A DNA stretch of 25,538 bases, taken from assembly GCA_002431915.1 (NCBI GenBank), contig DJEP01000082.1, positions 1-25,538 on the forward strand, given 5' to 3'. Below the pieces are notes generated by a model. That model made no database searches and was not told the origin of the DNA. It saw only the letters and a program-made list of their open reading frames with translations. Position 1 is the first letter of the stretch. Each line of letters opens with the position of its first letter. The DNA comes from Lachnospiraceae bacterium UBA5895 (lineage in GTDB: Bacteria > Bacillota > Clostridia > Lachnospirales > Lachnospiraceae). Positions 15,414 through 24,659 of the stretch are shown one piece after another. The position numbers were made by a program, and so were the translations under genes.

Positions 15414-15451
15414 ACGGTCTCCCTTCTACTGTACAACTACCTGCCATTATT

Positions 15452-17230
15452 TTAGCTGATTTCACGATCCGGTGCAAGTCCCAAATTCCGTCCCGCATCA
15501 TTCACTTCTTTAATTTTTGCGGGGTCTGTTTTATAGTTGCGCCGTATATCCATAAGACCGTTTACTTCCTGCTGCACGTCACTGACCTGGGTATAACAGT
15601 AGCCACATATATATGGCAGATTTTTGATCGCCTGCGTAACATTTCGGAACCGTTTCAGGAATTCTTCCTCACTGCCTACCTTATCTCCATAGCCCCAGCC
15701 GTCATCATCGCCGGTAAAGGCAATTCCTCCAAACTCACTGATAATAACCGGCTGCCCACGATAATGGTAACCTTCCGCGAAAGCAAATCGTTCTTCGGAA
15801 TGTGTCACCTGATTATTCAAAATACCCTCCCGGCAGTCCATATAGTGCCGGTACAGTCGGTTACCGTCCGCCTCATAATCGTGCAGCGTCAAAATATCCG
15901 ATACTGTGTGTTCCCATCCATCATTGCAAATCACCGGTCGCATGGCATCTATCGCCTTGGTCATATAATAAATTCCAACCGTAAAATCCTGCTGTCTCTT
16001 GTCTGTCCTGACCTGCGGAATTCCCCAGGATTCGTTAAAGGGTGTCCATACAATAATACAGGGGTGATTATAATTCTGTTTTACAATGGAGAGCCATTCC
16101 CTGCCGAAAACTTCTATGGCATCATCATCGAAGCGATAGGTTGACGGAGCCTCGCTCCATACTAACATTCCCTTTACGTCACACCAGTATAAAAATCTTT
16201 CATCCTCTACCTTTTCATGTTTGCGCAGTCCATTATAGCCCAATGCGTGTATCTTATCGATGTCTTCGATCAGGGCCTCTTCCGAAGGTGGTGTCAGATG
16301 ACTTTCCTCCCAATATCCCTGATCCAGAATCAGCTTCTGATATAAGGGAATGCCGTTCAGCAAAATATTGCCATCACGGATCTCTATCTCCCGCATTCCA
16401 AAATAGGAATAGACCTGATCCAGGAGCTGGCCATTCTTCCAGACCCTGAAAGTAACATCATAGAGCTTGGGATCTTCCGGTCTCCACAGGTAGATTGCCC
16501 AGGGTTCTGTTCCATCCTGTCGTTCCAGAGACAGGGACATTTTTGTTCTCGCCCCTGTAACTTCTGTTATGCTTCTGGTCACCACACGGTTTTCCATGCA
16601 GATTTCCGTTTCTACTACCAGATTCTCACAATCCTGTTCTCCCACAAGGTTCATTTCATATTCCAGATGCAGGGATCGGTTCTTCAAATCCGGCGTCATC
16701 TTAACATATTTTAAATAATTCTTGGAAACAGATTCGAGCCACACTGTTTTCCAGATTCCTGTGGTCTGCACATACCAGCACCCAAAGTTTTCTTTTTGCC
16801 AGCGCTGTTTTCCTCTGGGCTGCGTCATGGACAGACCGTCTCCTACCCAGACACGGATCTTGTTTTCTCCTCCCTTTACATACTCTGTAATGTCAAAAGT
16901 GAATCGTTCATATCCTCCCGTATGTTCTCCCACAAACCACCCGTTGACCCATACTCTGGTTCGATAATCGCTTCCTTCAAAATGCAATAATACGCTATGG
17001 GCGTCCGAATCCACACTTTTCAATTCCACCGTTCTTTCATACCAGACGCTGCCATGCACATCTGTGTCATTAATTCCGCTTGCCGGTGTTTCATAGGTAA
17101 ACGGTACCGTAATCTCCCGGATCTGCGGCTGCTCCTCATCTCCATACCAGAATTTCCATTTTCCGTTCAGATTTTTCCAGTCCTGTCTGACCAGTTGTGG
17201 GCGAGGGTAATCTTTGATATAACATTTCAT
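15452..17230 (-). CDS. GH2 glycosidase (beta-galactosidase-like), cytoplasmic, specificity open
   Basis: Retaining glycoside hydrolase family 2 enzyme that would cleave the sugar brought in by the upstream ABC system. The 592-residue protein has an N-terminal sugar-binding jelly roll (about 20-170), an immunoglobulin-like domain and a TIM barrel, and no signal peptide. Acid/base Glu400 lies in FNESWG and nucleophile Glu499 in IISEFGG. The stretch YQKLILDQGYW near 297-307 marks a LacZ-like subgroup common in gut Firmicutes. It has no N-x-K motif, unlike the GH2 at 1267-3000, so glucuronidase activity is less likely. ATG at 17230 overlaps the histidine kinase stop (ATGA) and follows GGAAGGA, which suggests translational coupling. 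Galactoside, arabinoside or another beta-glycoside are all possible. Confidence 0.85.
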   Translation of the reverse strand: MKCYIKDYPRPQLVRQDWKNLNGKWKFWYGDEEQPQIREITVPFTYETPASGINDTDVHGSVWYERTVELKSVDSDAHSVLLHFEGSDYRTRVWVNGWFVGEHTGGYERFTFDITEYVKGGENKIRVWVGDGLSMTQPRGKQRWQKENFGCWYVQTTGIWKTVWLESVSKNYLKYVKMTPDLKNRSLHLEYEMNLVGEQDCENLVVETEICMENRVVTRSITEVTGARTKMSLSLERQDGTEPWAIYLWRPEDPKLYDVTFRVWKNGQLLDQVYSYFGMREIEIRDGNILLNGIPLYQKLILDQGYWEESHLTPPSEEALIEDIDKIHALGYNGLRKHEKVEDERFLYWCDVKGMLVWSEAPSTYRFDDDAIEVFGREWLSIVKQNYNHPCIIVWTPFNESWGIPQVRTDKRQQDFTVGIYYMTKAIDAMRPVICNDGWEHTVSDILTLHDYEADGNRLYRHYMDCREGILNNQVTHSEERFAFAEGYHYRGQPVIISEFGGIAFTGDDDGWGYGDKVGSEEEFLKRFRNVTQAIKNLPYICGYCYTQVSDVQQEVNGLMDIRRNYKTDPAKIKEVNDAGRNLGLAPDREIS

Positions 17231-18819
17231 TTTGTTTTTTCCTTCCGATTTATAATTTCAATACACACACAGGTTCCGATGCCCGGCCTCGAAATTACTT
17301 TCATGTGACAACGGTTTTCCGAAAATATCCGTAATCTGCCCTGAATATTATAGATGCCATAATTATCTGCCTGCACATCATTTTGGTTTTCCAGAATCAG
17401 ATCCGCTTCTTCCTGCGTCATTCCCATACCATTGTCTTCTATTTCAATATACCAGGCATCTTCATCCATCCAGCTTCTCACCATGATGCATTTATCCTTT
17501 TTTTCACAATGCAGCAATCCGTGCAACAATGCATTTTCTACCAATGGCTGCAAAGTAAACTTAGGAATCTGATTATCCAACGTATCCTCTTCGGCATCTA
17601 CATTGTAGGTAAATGCGCCATCGTATCTGTCCTGCATCAGTTTGACATAAGCATTCAGACATTCCAGTTCCTGCGCCATGGTTACAATACCGGTTCCTTT
17701 TCCAAAACTCAGCCTCAAAAATCTGGAAAGCTCGTTCAACATTCTGGCACTCTCCTGCGTTTTTTCATCCAGAATCATCCATTTAATGGAATCCAGAATA
17801 TTATACATAAAATGAGGTTTGATCTGTGCCTGCATGGCCTGCATCTGATATTGCGCCGACTGCAACGAAATTTCCGATACATGATATTTCAAATTTGCAT
17901 TTTTGATTCCCAGCAACAGACTTGCCACAACGCAGAGCAGTATTACCGCAACAAAAGCGCCCACCACGAAAATTTTACAATATAATTTGTAGATGTCCGA
18001 GTTTTCAATTCTTCCCACAAGATACCAGTGTGTATCCTGAAGTCTGCTGTAAACATATCGGGTATGTCCCACAGAGAGACTTCCGTTTTCGCTTTCATTT
18101 TGCAGTTCCGACACGGTCGGCTCCTTCAAAAGTTCCTCACCGATCCCGGTACCGTCCGTACTTACCAGAATCTGACCGTGTTCATCAATGAGATAGAGGG
18201 TATCGCTTCCTCCCCGGCGCAACATTTTTTCGATTTCCGCAACGTCAAGATCCATGACGATCACACCATCCACCTGATTGAAATCTGTCTGCGATCTGAC
18301 CGGACAATAATAGCTCATGACCAACCGGCTCCCTATGGTAATGCCGTAATTTTCCTCATGCGGTGTTCCCCAGAAAGAATAGGTCCATCCGTTTTCCGGC
18401 ATATCCTGTTCCAGTCCTTCTATTTTTCCAAGCATCCATTCATTTGTAAACTGACCGGCATACAGTTTATCCTGTGTGAAATAAATTCTGCAATAGGAGA
18501 GCACTTTATCATCCAAGGTCGTCATCAGCGCATTACGTATTTCCCGGTATTCTTCATACGGATCATTCGTTTCGTACATAATGGGACTGATGGATGTTTT
18601 CAGTGCATCCGCACTGAAGGCCACGCGGTTGAGACGATAATATACATAATCCGCAGTGCTCTGCGTTGTATACTTCATCTGTGTATTCATATCTCCCTCA
18701 AGTGCCCGCACAGAATCACTCAGATACCAGAATGCAAAAAGGAAGAGCAGGAACGCTGCCACCACAAAATAGTACATCATACATCTGGGGTTTACATTTC
18801 TGTTCTCCCTTATTTTCAA
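17227..18819 (-). CDS. Sensor histidine kinase, YesM/LytS type, likely TTG start
   Basis: Membrane sensor that pairs with the response regulator just upstream. The 530-residue protein has one membrane segment near 14-31, an extracytoplasmic sensor of about 250 residues with a Cache-like pattern, a second membrane segment near 283-305, then a His_kinase domain with QIKPHFMYN (His336), N box PLVENALLHG (Asn429), DNGMGM near 462 and a final GIYNIQGRLR motif. The TTG at 18819 is preceded by AAGGGAG at 8-nt spacing and lies 19 nt after the regulator stop. An in-frame ATG at 18858 inside the regulator gene (543 residues) is the alternative. It overlaps the GH2 gene by 4 nt. It probably senses the transported sugar or its binding protein. 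Confidence 0.9.
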   Translation of the reverse strand: MKIRENRNVNPRCMMYYFVVAAFLLFLFAFWYLSDSVRALEGDMNTQMKYTTQSTADYVYYRLNRVAFSADALKTSISPIMYETNDPYEEYREIRNALMTTLDDKVLSYCRIYFTQDKLYAGQFTNEWMLGKIEGLEQDMPENGWTYSFWGTPHEENYGITIGSRLVMSYYCPVRSQTDFNQVDGVIVMDLDVAEIEKMLRRGGSDTLYLIDEHGQILVSTDGTGIGEELLKEPTVSELQNESENGSLSVGHTRYVYSRLQDTHWYLVGRIENSDIYKLYCKIFVVGAFVAVILLCVVASLLLGIKNANLKYHVSEISLQSAQYQMQAMQAQIKPHFMYNILDSIKWMILDEKTQESARMLNELSRFLRLSFGKGTGIVTMAQELECLNAYVKLMQDRYDGAFTYNVDAEEDTLDNQIPKFTLQPLVENALLHGLLHCEKKDKCIMVRSWMDEDAWYIEIEDNGMGMTQEEADLILENQNDVQADNYGIYNIQGRLRIFSENRCHMKVISRPGIGTCVCIEIINRKEKTK

Positions 18820-18838
18820 TTCTATTACTCCCTTACGT

Positions 18839-19642
18839 TTATAATCGCTGGTTCTCATTGCGCCAGTCCTTCGGTGTTTTGCCCGTGTACGTTTTGAACA
18901 GTCTGCAAAAATATGCCGGTGACAAATATCCCACATCATAGCAGATCTCATAGGTATGTTTCTGAGTATCGGATAACATTCGCATCGCTGCTTCCATACG
19001 TATCCTTGTAATATAGTCATTCAATGTCATCCCGGTCTGCGCTTTGAACAGACTGCACAAATAGGTTGTCGAAAGATTCACCGCATCTGCCAAGCATTCC
19101 ACAGACAGCTGTTCATTATATTTTCTCTCGATCAGTTCCTTCACCTTATAAATGGCCGCATTGTCCTCCACCGACGGTTCCTGATCTCCGGACTCCGATT
19201 CTTTCCCCTTCGGAGTCCGAATGATCTTCTCATATCTTTTTCTTTTGCGGATTCTCTCCGTAGTCCGTTCCATGGCTTCCGCCAGTTCCTCCAGATCAAT
19301 AGACTTCAGAATATAATCCACAGCGCCGAGCTTTATGGCATTCTTCAGATAATCAATGTCTCCATAGCCGCTGATGAACAGCACATTGATATTGGGATAT
19401 TTCTCCACAGCACGTCTGGTCAGCTCAATGCCATCCATTCGCACCATTTTGACATCGGTAATCAAAATGTCGATTTCCTGATTTCTCAAAAACTCCCATG
19501 CATCTGTTCCATCTGCAAAACATCCCTTGATTTCTATGGAGTACTTCTTCCAGTCGAAATGTTTTACCAGTCCTTCCCGGACAATTGCCTCATCATCCAC
19601 TATGATCGCACTATAGCGCAACATTTCCGTCTTTTCCTTCAT
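18839..19642 (-). CDS. AraC-type response regulator, YesN type
   Basis: DNA-binding response regulator, partner of the adjacent kinase and probable activator of this sugar operon. The 267-residue protein has an N-terminal receiver with the acidic pair VDDE near 16-17, phospho-acceptor Asp63 in ILITDVKM and Lys113 in YILKSID. A charged linker follows, then a C-terminal AraC double helix-turn-helix (about 170-265) ending in SPAYFCRLFKTYTGKTPKDW. It is shorter than many YesN proteins, which often reach 350-540 residues, because the linker is brief. ATG at 19642 follows GGAGG at 8-nt spacing; a GTG at 19651 has no site. The gene sits inside the operon it probably controls, which implies autoregulation. 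Confidence 0.93.
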   Translation of the reverse strand: MKEKTEMLRYSAIIVDDEAIVREGLVKHFDWKKYSIEIKGCFADGTDAWEFLRNQEIDILITDVKMVRMDGIELTRRAVEKYPNINVLFISGYGDIDYLKNAIKLGAVDYILKSIDLEELAEAMERTTERIRKRKRYEKIIRTPKGKESESGDQEPSVEDNAAIYKVKELIERKYNEQLSVECLADAVNLSTTYLCSLFKAQTGMTLNDYITRIRMEAAMRMLSDTQKHTYEICYDVGYLSPAYFCRLFKTYTGKTPKDWRNENQRL

Positions 19643-19670
19643 AAAGCCCACCTCCGGTCAGATTCCGGAT

Positions 19671-21230
19671 TTATTTTGCATTATACTCCGCATACCAAGT
19701 CTGCAAATCTTCCTTCACGGAGTCGCCGCCTGCTGCCTTCCAGTCCTGCATAAAGCTATCCAGTCCCTTATCATTGCCGCAGGCTACCTGAAGCATGTAA
19801 TTCTGAAGTTCATTCTTCAGTGTAGGATTCTTCTCTACATAAGCACCCGTAGACGGCTTATACAGGAAAGGATTTACTACGTAGATCTCAGGACGGTTCT
19901 CTACCAGATACAAGGTTGTATTCTCAAAAGCATCCCACTGGTATTCGCTCTTGTGTACTCTTGCCTGCCATTGTACTTCATAGGTCTTCGTATCGGTCGC
20001 ATTGATATACCACCATGCAAATCCCTTGTCATCGGTAAATTTCGGCATAATAGGAACATAATTACCTTTGGCATCCTTGTTAAAATGTATGCCCTCTTCA
20101 CCGATACAGATATACTCCTGATTCTGTACCTTCAGGTTCATATAATTCATTGCATCTGCTGCATTTTCACATGTCTTCAGAATACAGGTAACATAGTTCA
20201 CACCGTCTTTGGTCATATACTTACATTCGCCGTTTTCTCCCTCCAGAGGGCAGATATATCCAATATCCTCTTTGGCTACTCCGTAATTATTTACCAGACT
20301 GGTAGATACCGTAATCTGTGCCGGATGCGTGCATGAACCCATAATGGCCTGACTGCTGGCAAGTTTTTCCTGTACGTTGTTACTGGTATTTACCGCAAAC
20401 TCAGAATCCAACAGGCCTTCGGAATATAACTTTTTCATAAAATCCATATATGCCTGATAATTTTTATGCTCTGTCATATAAATTACATTGCCGTCATCAT
20501 CTACCATCCAGTCATTATAGATACCGAATGCTGCTGCAATCGTTCTACATCCTTCATCCCATCCACCAGAAGCGGAGAAAATAATATATTTATCCCCATA
20601 ATAATTTTTGAGTGTCACCAGATCCTGATAGAACTCATCCAGTGTCTCCGGTACTTCTGTAATTCCAGCCTCTCGCATCAGATCCTTTCTACAGGTAATG
20701 TACTCTACCTGCTTCGGATACTCATTTACAAAAGGAATTCCGTAGATTTCACCCGACTCGTCCGAAAACGGTGTCCACATTTCCTTGTCTTCCAGGCCGT
20801 TCAGAATATCCTGACCGTAAGTCTCCAACAATGACTTCAAAGGCATCAGTGCTCCCTTGGAATATAACTTTTCAAACTGATCCTGCGTCACCTTCAGTAT
20901 ATCATATTTTACTCCGCCAGCAACGTCAGCAATCAGTTTTTCATCCGGGCTGTCCGAAGGCAACATAGAATAATTTACCTTATATCCTGTCTTCTCTTCA
21001 ATAACACCGGCCATAACATCAGCATTGGGATCAAAGTCCAGGCTCTGTCCAAGGAAGGATAATTCTACGTTGCCCGGTCCTTTTAATTCGGAAACAGTTG
21101 CTGTCTGACTTCCACCTGCCTGAGATGAACCGTTTCCTGCAGAATTATCTGCAGTACCTCCCCCACAGCCCGTAAGCAGGGATGATATCATCATCGTACT
21201 CAGCAATAGCCCCATCATTCGTTTCTTCAT
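19671..21230 (-). CDS. Large sugar-binding lipoprotein of an LplA/YtcQ-type ABC importer
   Basis: Extracellular family 1 solute-binding protein that delivers an oligosaccharide or glycoside to the permeases encoded just upstream. At 519 residues it is of the long LplA/YtcQ type rather than the about 420-residue MalE type. Residues 1-22 form a lipoprotein signal with lipobox LLTGC (Cys22), followed by a Gly/Ser/Gln/Asn-rich linker. ATG at 21230 follows GAGAGG. Unlike most such operons, this gene comes after the permeases, 54 nt downstream, and the gap contains a palindrome (21264-21282). The ligand is unknown; the GH2 enzyme in the operon implies a beta-glycoside. Confidence 0.9.
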   Translation of the reverse strand: MKKRMMGLLLSTMMISSLLTGCGGGTADNSAGNGSSQAGGSQTATVSELKGPGNVELSFLGQSLDFDPNADVMAGVIEEKTGYKVNYSMLPSDSPDEKLIADVAGGVKYDILKVTQDQFEKLYSKGALMPLKSLLETYGQDILNGLEDKEMWTPFSDESGEIYGIPFVNEYPKQVEYITCRKDLMREAGITEVPETLDEFYQDLVTLKNYYGDKYIIFSASGGWDEGCRTIAAAFGIYNDWMVDDDGNVIYMTEHKNYQAYMDFMKKLYSEGLLDSEFAVNTSNNVQEKLASSQAIMGSCTHPAQITVSTSLVNNYGVAKEDIGYICPLEGENGECKYMTKDGVNYVTCILKTCENAADAMNYMNLKVQNQEYICIGEEGIHFNKDAKGNYVPIMPKFTDDKGFAWWYINATDTKTYEVQWQARVHKSEYQWDAFENTTLYLVENRPEIYVVNPFLYKPSTGAYVEKNPTLKNELQNYMLQVACGNDKGLDSFMQDWKAAGGDSVKEDLQTWYAEYNAK

Positions 21231-21263
21231 AATAATACCTCTCTTTCTTAAATTATATCATCC

Positions 21264-21282
21264 GGATCTGAATTTCAGATCC
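21264..21282. repeat. 19-bp palindrome between permease and binding-protein genes
   Basis: GGATCTGAA and TTCAGATCC flank a single central base, 2 nt after the permease stop. As RNA it can form a short hairpin; the sequence TATAAT follows on the minus strand (21257-21252) but without a recognisable -35. It could stabilise processed mRNA so that the binding protein is made in excess, or be an operator. Confidence 0.5.
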
Positions 21283-21284
21283 CA

Positions 21285-22181
21285 TTAGCCCTTCACCGAA
21301 CCCAAAGTAATACCGGATACCAGATATCTGGACAAAAACGGATAGAGTACAACAATTGGAATAACGGACATCAGTACAGCTGCGGACGTCAGTCCATCCG
21401 AAGTCAGATTGGGACTGGCTGCGGTGCTTCCCGAGATTTCTGCCAGTGTTGACTGAATATTGGCAATCAGGTTCTTCAAGTATACCTGTAATGTCTGCAT
21501 ATTTGTAGATGTCGTATATAGCATTGCATGAAAATAATTGTTCCAGTAATTCACTGCATACAGAAGTGTCACTGTGGCGATAACAGGCTTTGCCATCGGA
21601 CAGACAATAGCCACCAGTGTCCGGAAGTCGCCGGCCCCATCCACACTTGCCGACTCAATTACCTCGTTCGGCAGTCCTTCCATATAGTTCTTCATCATAA
21701 ACATATTAAATTGTACAATGGCAAAGGGTAAAATCAATGCCGCATATGTGTCAATCAGTCCCAATGTCTTCACAACCATATATGCGGGGATCATACCCCC
21801 GAAAAAGATCATACTGAATACATATAGGAATGTGAAAAACTTTCGACCACAGAATTCCGGACGAGATAGCGGATAAGATGTCATAATCGTCACTATTACA
21901 CTGATCAAGGTTCCTAACCCTGTCACAATCAGGGAATTCTTCATTGCCATGAAAAAATTGGTTTTGCCGAGAATGTATTGTATTGCCTCAAACTGTATTC
22001 CGGTCGGCCAGAAATACACCTTTCCTCCGACGACATCTCCGCCCGGGCTGACTGCCTGGCTAATTAGATTCATACATGGAAGAATAATCAGAACACAAAA
22101 TAATCCCATTAATATATTTGCCAGTATTTCAATTGCTTTTTGGCTTCGGTCCCGGCGCTCTTTTTTCTGTACTATCTTCAT
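21285..22181 (-). CDS. Carbohydrate ABC transporter permease (LplC/YtcP type)
   Basis: Second inner-membrane subunit of the sugar importer, 298 residues with about six membrane segments starting near residue 17. The cytoplasmic EAA loop that contacts the ATPase is visible as EVIESASVDGAGDFRTLVAI near 180. The C-terminal end SRYLVSGITLGSVKG is the typical LplC/YtcP ending. ATG at 22181 follows GGAGGG. It starts 12 nt after the other permease gene and no ATPase gene is present in this operon. Confidence 0.94.
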   Translation of the reverse strand: MKIVQKKERRDRSQKAIEILANILMGLFCVLIILPCMNLISQAVSPGGDVVGGKVYFWPTGIQFEAIQYILGKTNFFMAMKNSLIVTGLGTLISVIVTIMTSYPLSRPEFCGRKFFTFLYVFSMIFFGGMIPAYMVVKTLGLIDTYAALILPFAIVQFNMFMMKNYMEGLPNEVIESASVDGAGDFRTLVAIVCPMAKPVIATVTLLYAVNYWNNYFHAMLYTTSTNMQTLQVYLKNLIANIQSTLAEISGSTAASPNLTSDGLTSAAVLMSVIPIVVLYPFLSRYLVSGITLGSVKG

Positions 22182-22193
22182 ACATACCCTCCG

Positions 22194-23147
22194 TTACCAG
22201 ATGCTTCGTTCTGTCAGCTTCCGGCTGATCGCATTTGCTCCGACAATCAGTATAAATGCTACTACGGAATTGAACAGGCTCATTGCTGACGACAGGGAAA
22301 AATCCATCTGCCCCAATCCCATTCGATACACATAGGTGTCAATAATATCCGCTGTACTGTATACAGAGGGATTATAGAATACCAGTATCTGTTCAAAACC
22401 TGCATTCAATATGTTTCCCACACGTAAGATCAGCATCAATACAATTGTCGGTAAGAGTCCGGGCAATGTTACATGCCAGATCTGTTTCCACCTGTTGGCT
22501 CCGTCCATTCTGGCCGCTTCGAACAAGGTTCCGTCAATCGCGGTGATGGATGCCAGATAAATAATCGTATTGTATCCTGTCTCTTTCCACCCTTCTGTGA
22601 ATACCAGAAGTCCGATAAACTTTACAGGATCCGACAGGAGATTGATTTTATCGCTTCCAGCTAATCCCAACATGGAATTCAATACTCCATAGGAACTTAC
22701 AATAGAGTAAAATACACCATAAATGATTACCCAGGATAAAAAGTAAGGAACATAAATCACCGTCTGCACCAGTTTATGATAGAGCTTATGATGAATCTCA
22801 TTCAGTAAAATGGCACATATAATCGGCAGCGGGAAGAGAAAAATAATTTTCAAGACACTGATTGTCAGTGTATTTCCCAGAACTTTAAGGAATTGCGCAC
22901 TGGAAAATAACTGTTCGAAATACTTCAATCCTACCCACGGGCTTTTTGCAATGGCATCAATAGGGTTGTTGCCCAAGAATACATTGTAATCCCGGAAAGC
23001 AATCTGAATACCGTAAAGCGGGAACAGCTTATAAATAAACAGGAAGAACAATCCCGGCAACAGCATGACATACATCCCCGGATGCTGTCGAATGTACATC
23101 CATTTCTTTCTGCAGCTTTTTGAAATATCAGCTCTGGAAGCTTTCAT
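22194..23147 (-). CDS. Carbohydrate ABC transporter permease (LplB type)
   Basis: First inner-membrane subunit of the sugar importer, 317 residues with about six membrane segments. The N-terminal stretch PLYGIQIAFRDYNVFLG near 43-60 is typical of the LplB/YteP group that works with 500-residue binding lipoproteins. The EAA loop reads TLFEAARMDGANRWKQIWHV near 212-231. ATG at 23147 follows GGAGGGAAGGA. It starts 17 nt after the flavoenzyme gene, so both are translated from one mRNA. Confidence 0.94.
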   Translation of the reverse strand: MKASRADISKSCRKKWMYIRQHPGMYVMLLPGLFFLFIYKLFPLYGIQIAFRDYNVFLGNNPIDAIAKSPWVGLKYFEQLFSSAQFLKVLGNTLTISVLKIIFLFPLPIICAILLNEIHHKLYHKLVQTVIYVPYFLSWVIIYGVFYSIVSSYGVLNSMLGLAGSDKINLLSDPVKFIGLLVFTEGWKETGYNTIIYLASITAIDGTLFEAARMDGANRWKQIWHVTLPGLLPTIVLMLILRVGNILNAGFEQILVFYNPSVYSTADIIDTYVYRMGLGQMDFSLSSAMSLFNSVVAFILIVGANAISRKLTERSIW

Positions 23148-23164
23148 TTCCTTCCCTCCTTTTT

Positions 23165-24460
23165 TTATTTTTCATCAAAGAGTACTGCTCCTTTGTCCAT
23201 CAATGCTTTCTGAATATATTTCGCATCCAGATTTTCGGGAGTAACATCATGGTCTATAGCAAGTGCTGCACCGATTCCCGCTGCTTCACCGATTGCCATG
23301 GCAATCGCCATAACTCTGTAAGATGCCATGGCTTCGTGCGTTCCCGAGATACATCTTCCTGCCAGAATCAGATTTTCCATTTTCTGAGGTACCAGACTTC
23401 TCCAGGGGATATCATAAGCATCCACATACTCTGCAATTCCGTTTGCCTGACCGCCGCCTACCGGATTATGGATATCTACCACGAACTGTGCCTTATGAAC
23501 TACAACATCCGGAAACCTTCTCGCTTCTCTCAAATCGGAAATATTCATTACATATTTTCCGGAAAAACGTCTGCTCTCACGAATTCCCAGAGTAGAAGCT
23601 CCGGTTTTTATTGTACAATGCTCATATCCGGGAACATACTTGCGAAGGAAATCAGTAATAATATTCATCTGATGTCTTAATTCCTGATCTGCCTCCAGAA
23701 TTTGTTTCCGATCCAGCGGATCCACGTAATTTACCTGCGTTGTATTGACCAGTCTCTCTCCTTCATAGGTGGTTCGATAAAGTCTCACACAATAACAATT
23801 TTCCGGTAAAATACCTTCTTTGCAACATCTGGCGGTGAACTCCAGGAAGCGCTCTCCACCGATTTTTACTTCATCCTCTTCTCCCACACAGGTAATTGCT
23901 TTGGATTCATCCACGTTCTGAATGATATACATTACAGTCACCGGCTGTAATCTCTTATCTCCCGGGCGGCCCATCTCATAAGGCACTCCGGAAAAATATG
24001 CAATGTCTCCATCTCCGGTTGCATCAATATATTCTTCTCCCTGAATAATACCGAGTCCTGTTTTCCAGGAAGTTACGATTCCCTTAATTTTATTATCATC
24101 ATGTAATACATCAACAACGGGAGTCTGCATATACACGTCGATTTTTTCTTTCATTACAAAGTCCAGTAAAACACTCTTGGTGTCTTCCATATCCTGCACC
24201 TTGTTGCCTCCATGCTCACGGTCCTGTACTCTCAGAAGATCACGGATTTCATCATACATGGTTCCTTTTGCGACCTTACCAAGGATCGGTCCTACACAGC
24301 CGATAGTAAGATTTCCGCCGATCGTACCATATCTCTCAATCAATACAACCTTTTTTCCCTGTCTGGCTGCTGCTACTGCTGCACAGATACCTGCCGGTCC
24401 GGCTCCTGCTACTACCACATCATATTTTCCCAATACTTCTATTTCTTTTTCATAATTCAT
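23165..24460 (-). CDS. FAD-dependent oxidoreductase heading the sugar operon
   Basis: Flavoenzyme of the FAD_oxidored type, cytoplasmic, 431 residues, with no known substrate. The FAD-binding dinucleotide fold is clear: VVVAGAGPAG (Gly19, Gly21, Gly24), the ribose-binding acid in IERYGTIGGN (Glu42), IDATGDGDIA near 145-154, and the C-terminal LILAGRCISGTHEAMASYR near 364-382 that closes the flavin site. GIRESRRFSG near 292-301 is also a mark of this family. ATG at 24460 follows GGGAG at 8-nt spacing. It is the first gene behind the promoter at 24508-24536. Related proteins often occur in carbohydrate loci; oxidation of a sugar or glycoside before or after GH2 cleavage is a reasonable guess, not shown by the sequence. 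Confidence 0.88.
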   Translation of the reverse strand: MNYEKEIEVLGKYDVVVAGAGPAGICAAVAAARQGKKVVLIERYGTIGGNLTIGCVGPILGKVAKGTMYDEIRDLLRVQDREHGGNKVQDMEDTKSVLLDFVMKEKIDVYMQTPVVDVLHDDNKIKGIVTSWKTGLGIIQGEEYIDATGDGDIAYFSGVPYEMGRPGDKRLQPVTVMYIIQNVDESKAITCVGEEDEVKIGGERFLEFTARCCKEGILPENCYCVRLYRTTYEGERLVNTTQVNYVDPLDRKQILEADQELRHQMNIITDFLRKYVPGYEHCTIKTGASTLGIRESRRFSGKYVMNISDLREARRFPDVVVHKAQFVVDIHNPVGGGQANGIAEYVDAYDIPWRSLVPQKMENLILAGRCISGTHEAMASYRVMAIAMAIGEAAGIGAALAIDHDVTPENLDAKYIQKALMDKGAVLFDEK

Positions 24461-24507
24461 AGTCTTTGCTCCCTTCTTTGTAGGTGGTAATCTCTGTTTC
24501 TAAATCT

Positions 24508-24536
24508 ATGGTATCATGCAGATTGCACAGTCTCAA
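24508..24536 (-). promoter_or_regulatory. Promoter of the flavoenzyme-ABC-GH2 operon
   Basis: Minus-strand TTGAGA (24536-24531), 17-nt spacer, TACCAT (24513-24508) preceded by TGA (extended -10). The start would be near 24501, about 40 nt before the first ATG. The region upstream to the msmX terminator (24537-24602) is AT-rich and is where the AraC-type regulator would be expected to bind; no clear direct repeat is seen. Confidence 0.65.
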
Positions 24537-24602
24537 TATCACAACTTTTCGATTTATTGTCTATATTTACGATTAGATAACTACACACCTGAAAAAAGAG
24601 CA

Positions 24603-24635
24603 CAAAAAACCCCATCTGTTATCAACAGATGGGGT
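24603..24635 (-). terminator. Strong intrinsic terminator of the ATPase gene
   Basis: Minus-strand stem ACCCCATCTGTT / AACAGATGGGGT (12 bp, 24635-24609), 3-nt loop, then a run of T residues. It starts 24 nt after the stop codon and isolates this gene from the sugar operon that follows. Confidence 0.93.
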
Positions 24636-24659
24636 AATTCTATACAATATAGATTAAGA

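Noticed and set aside
18028..18897. Plus-strand open frame of 289 codons
   Set aside because: Antisense to the histidine kinase and regulator genes, both of which have clear full-length domain matches.
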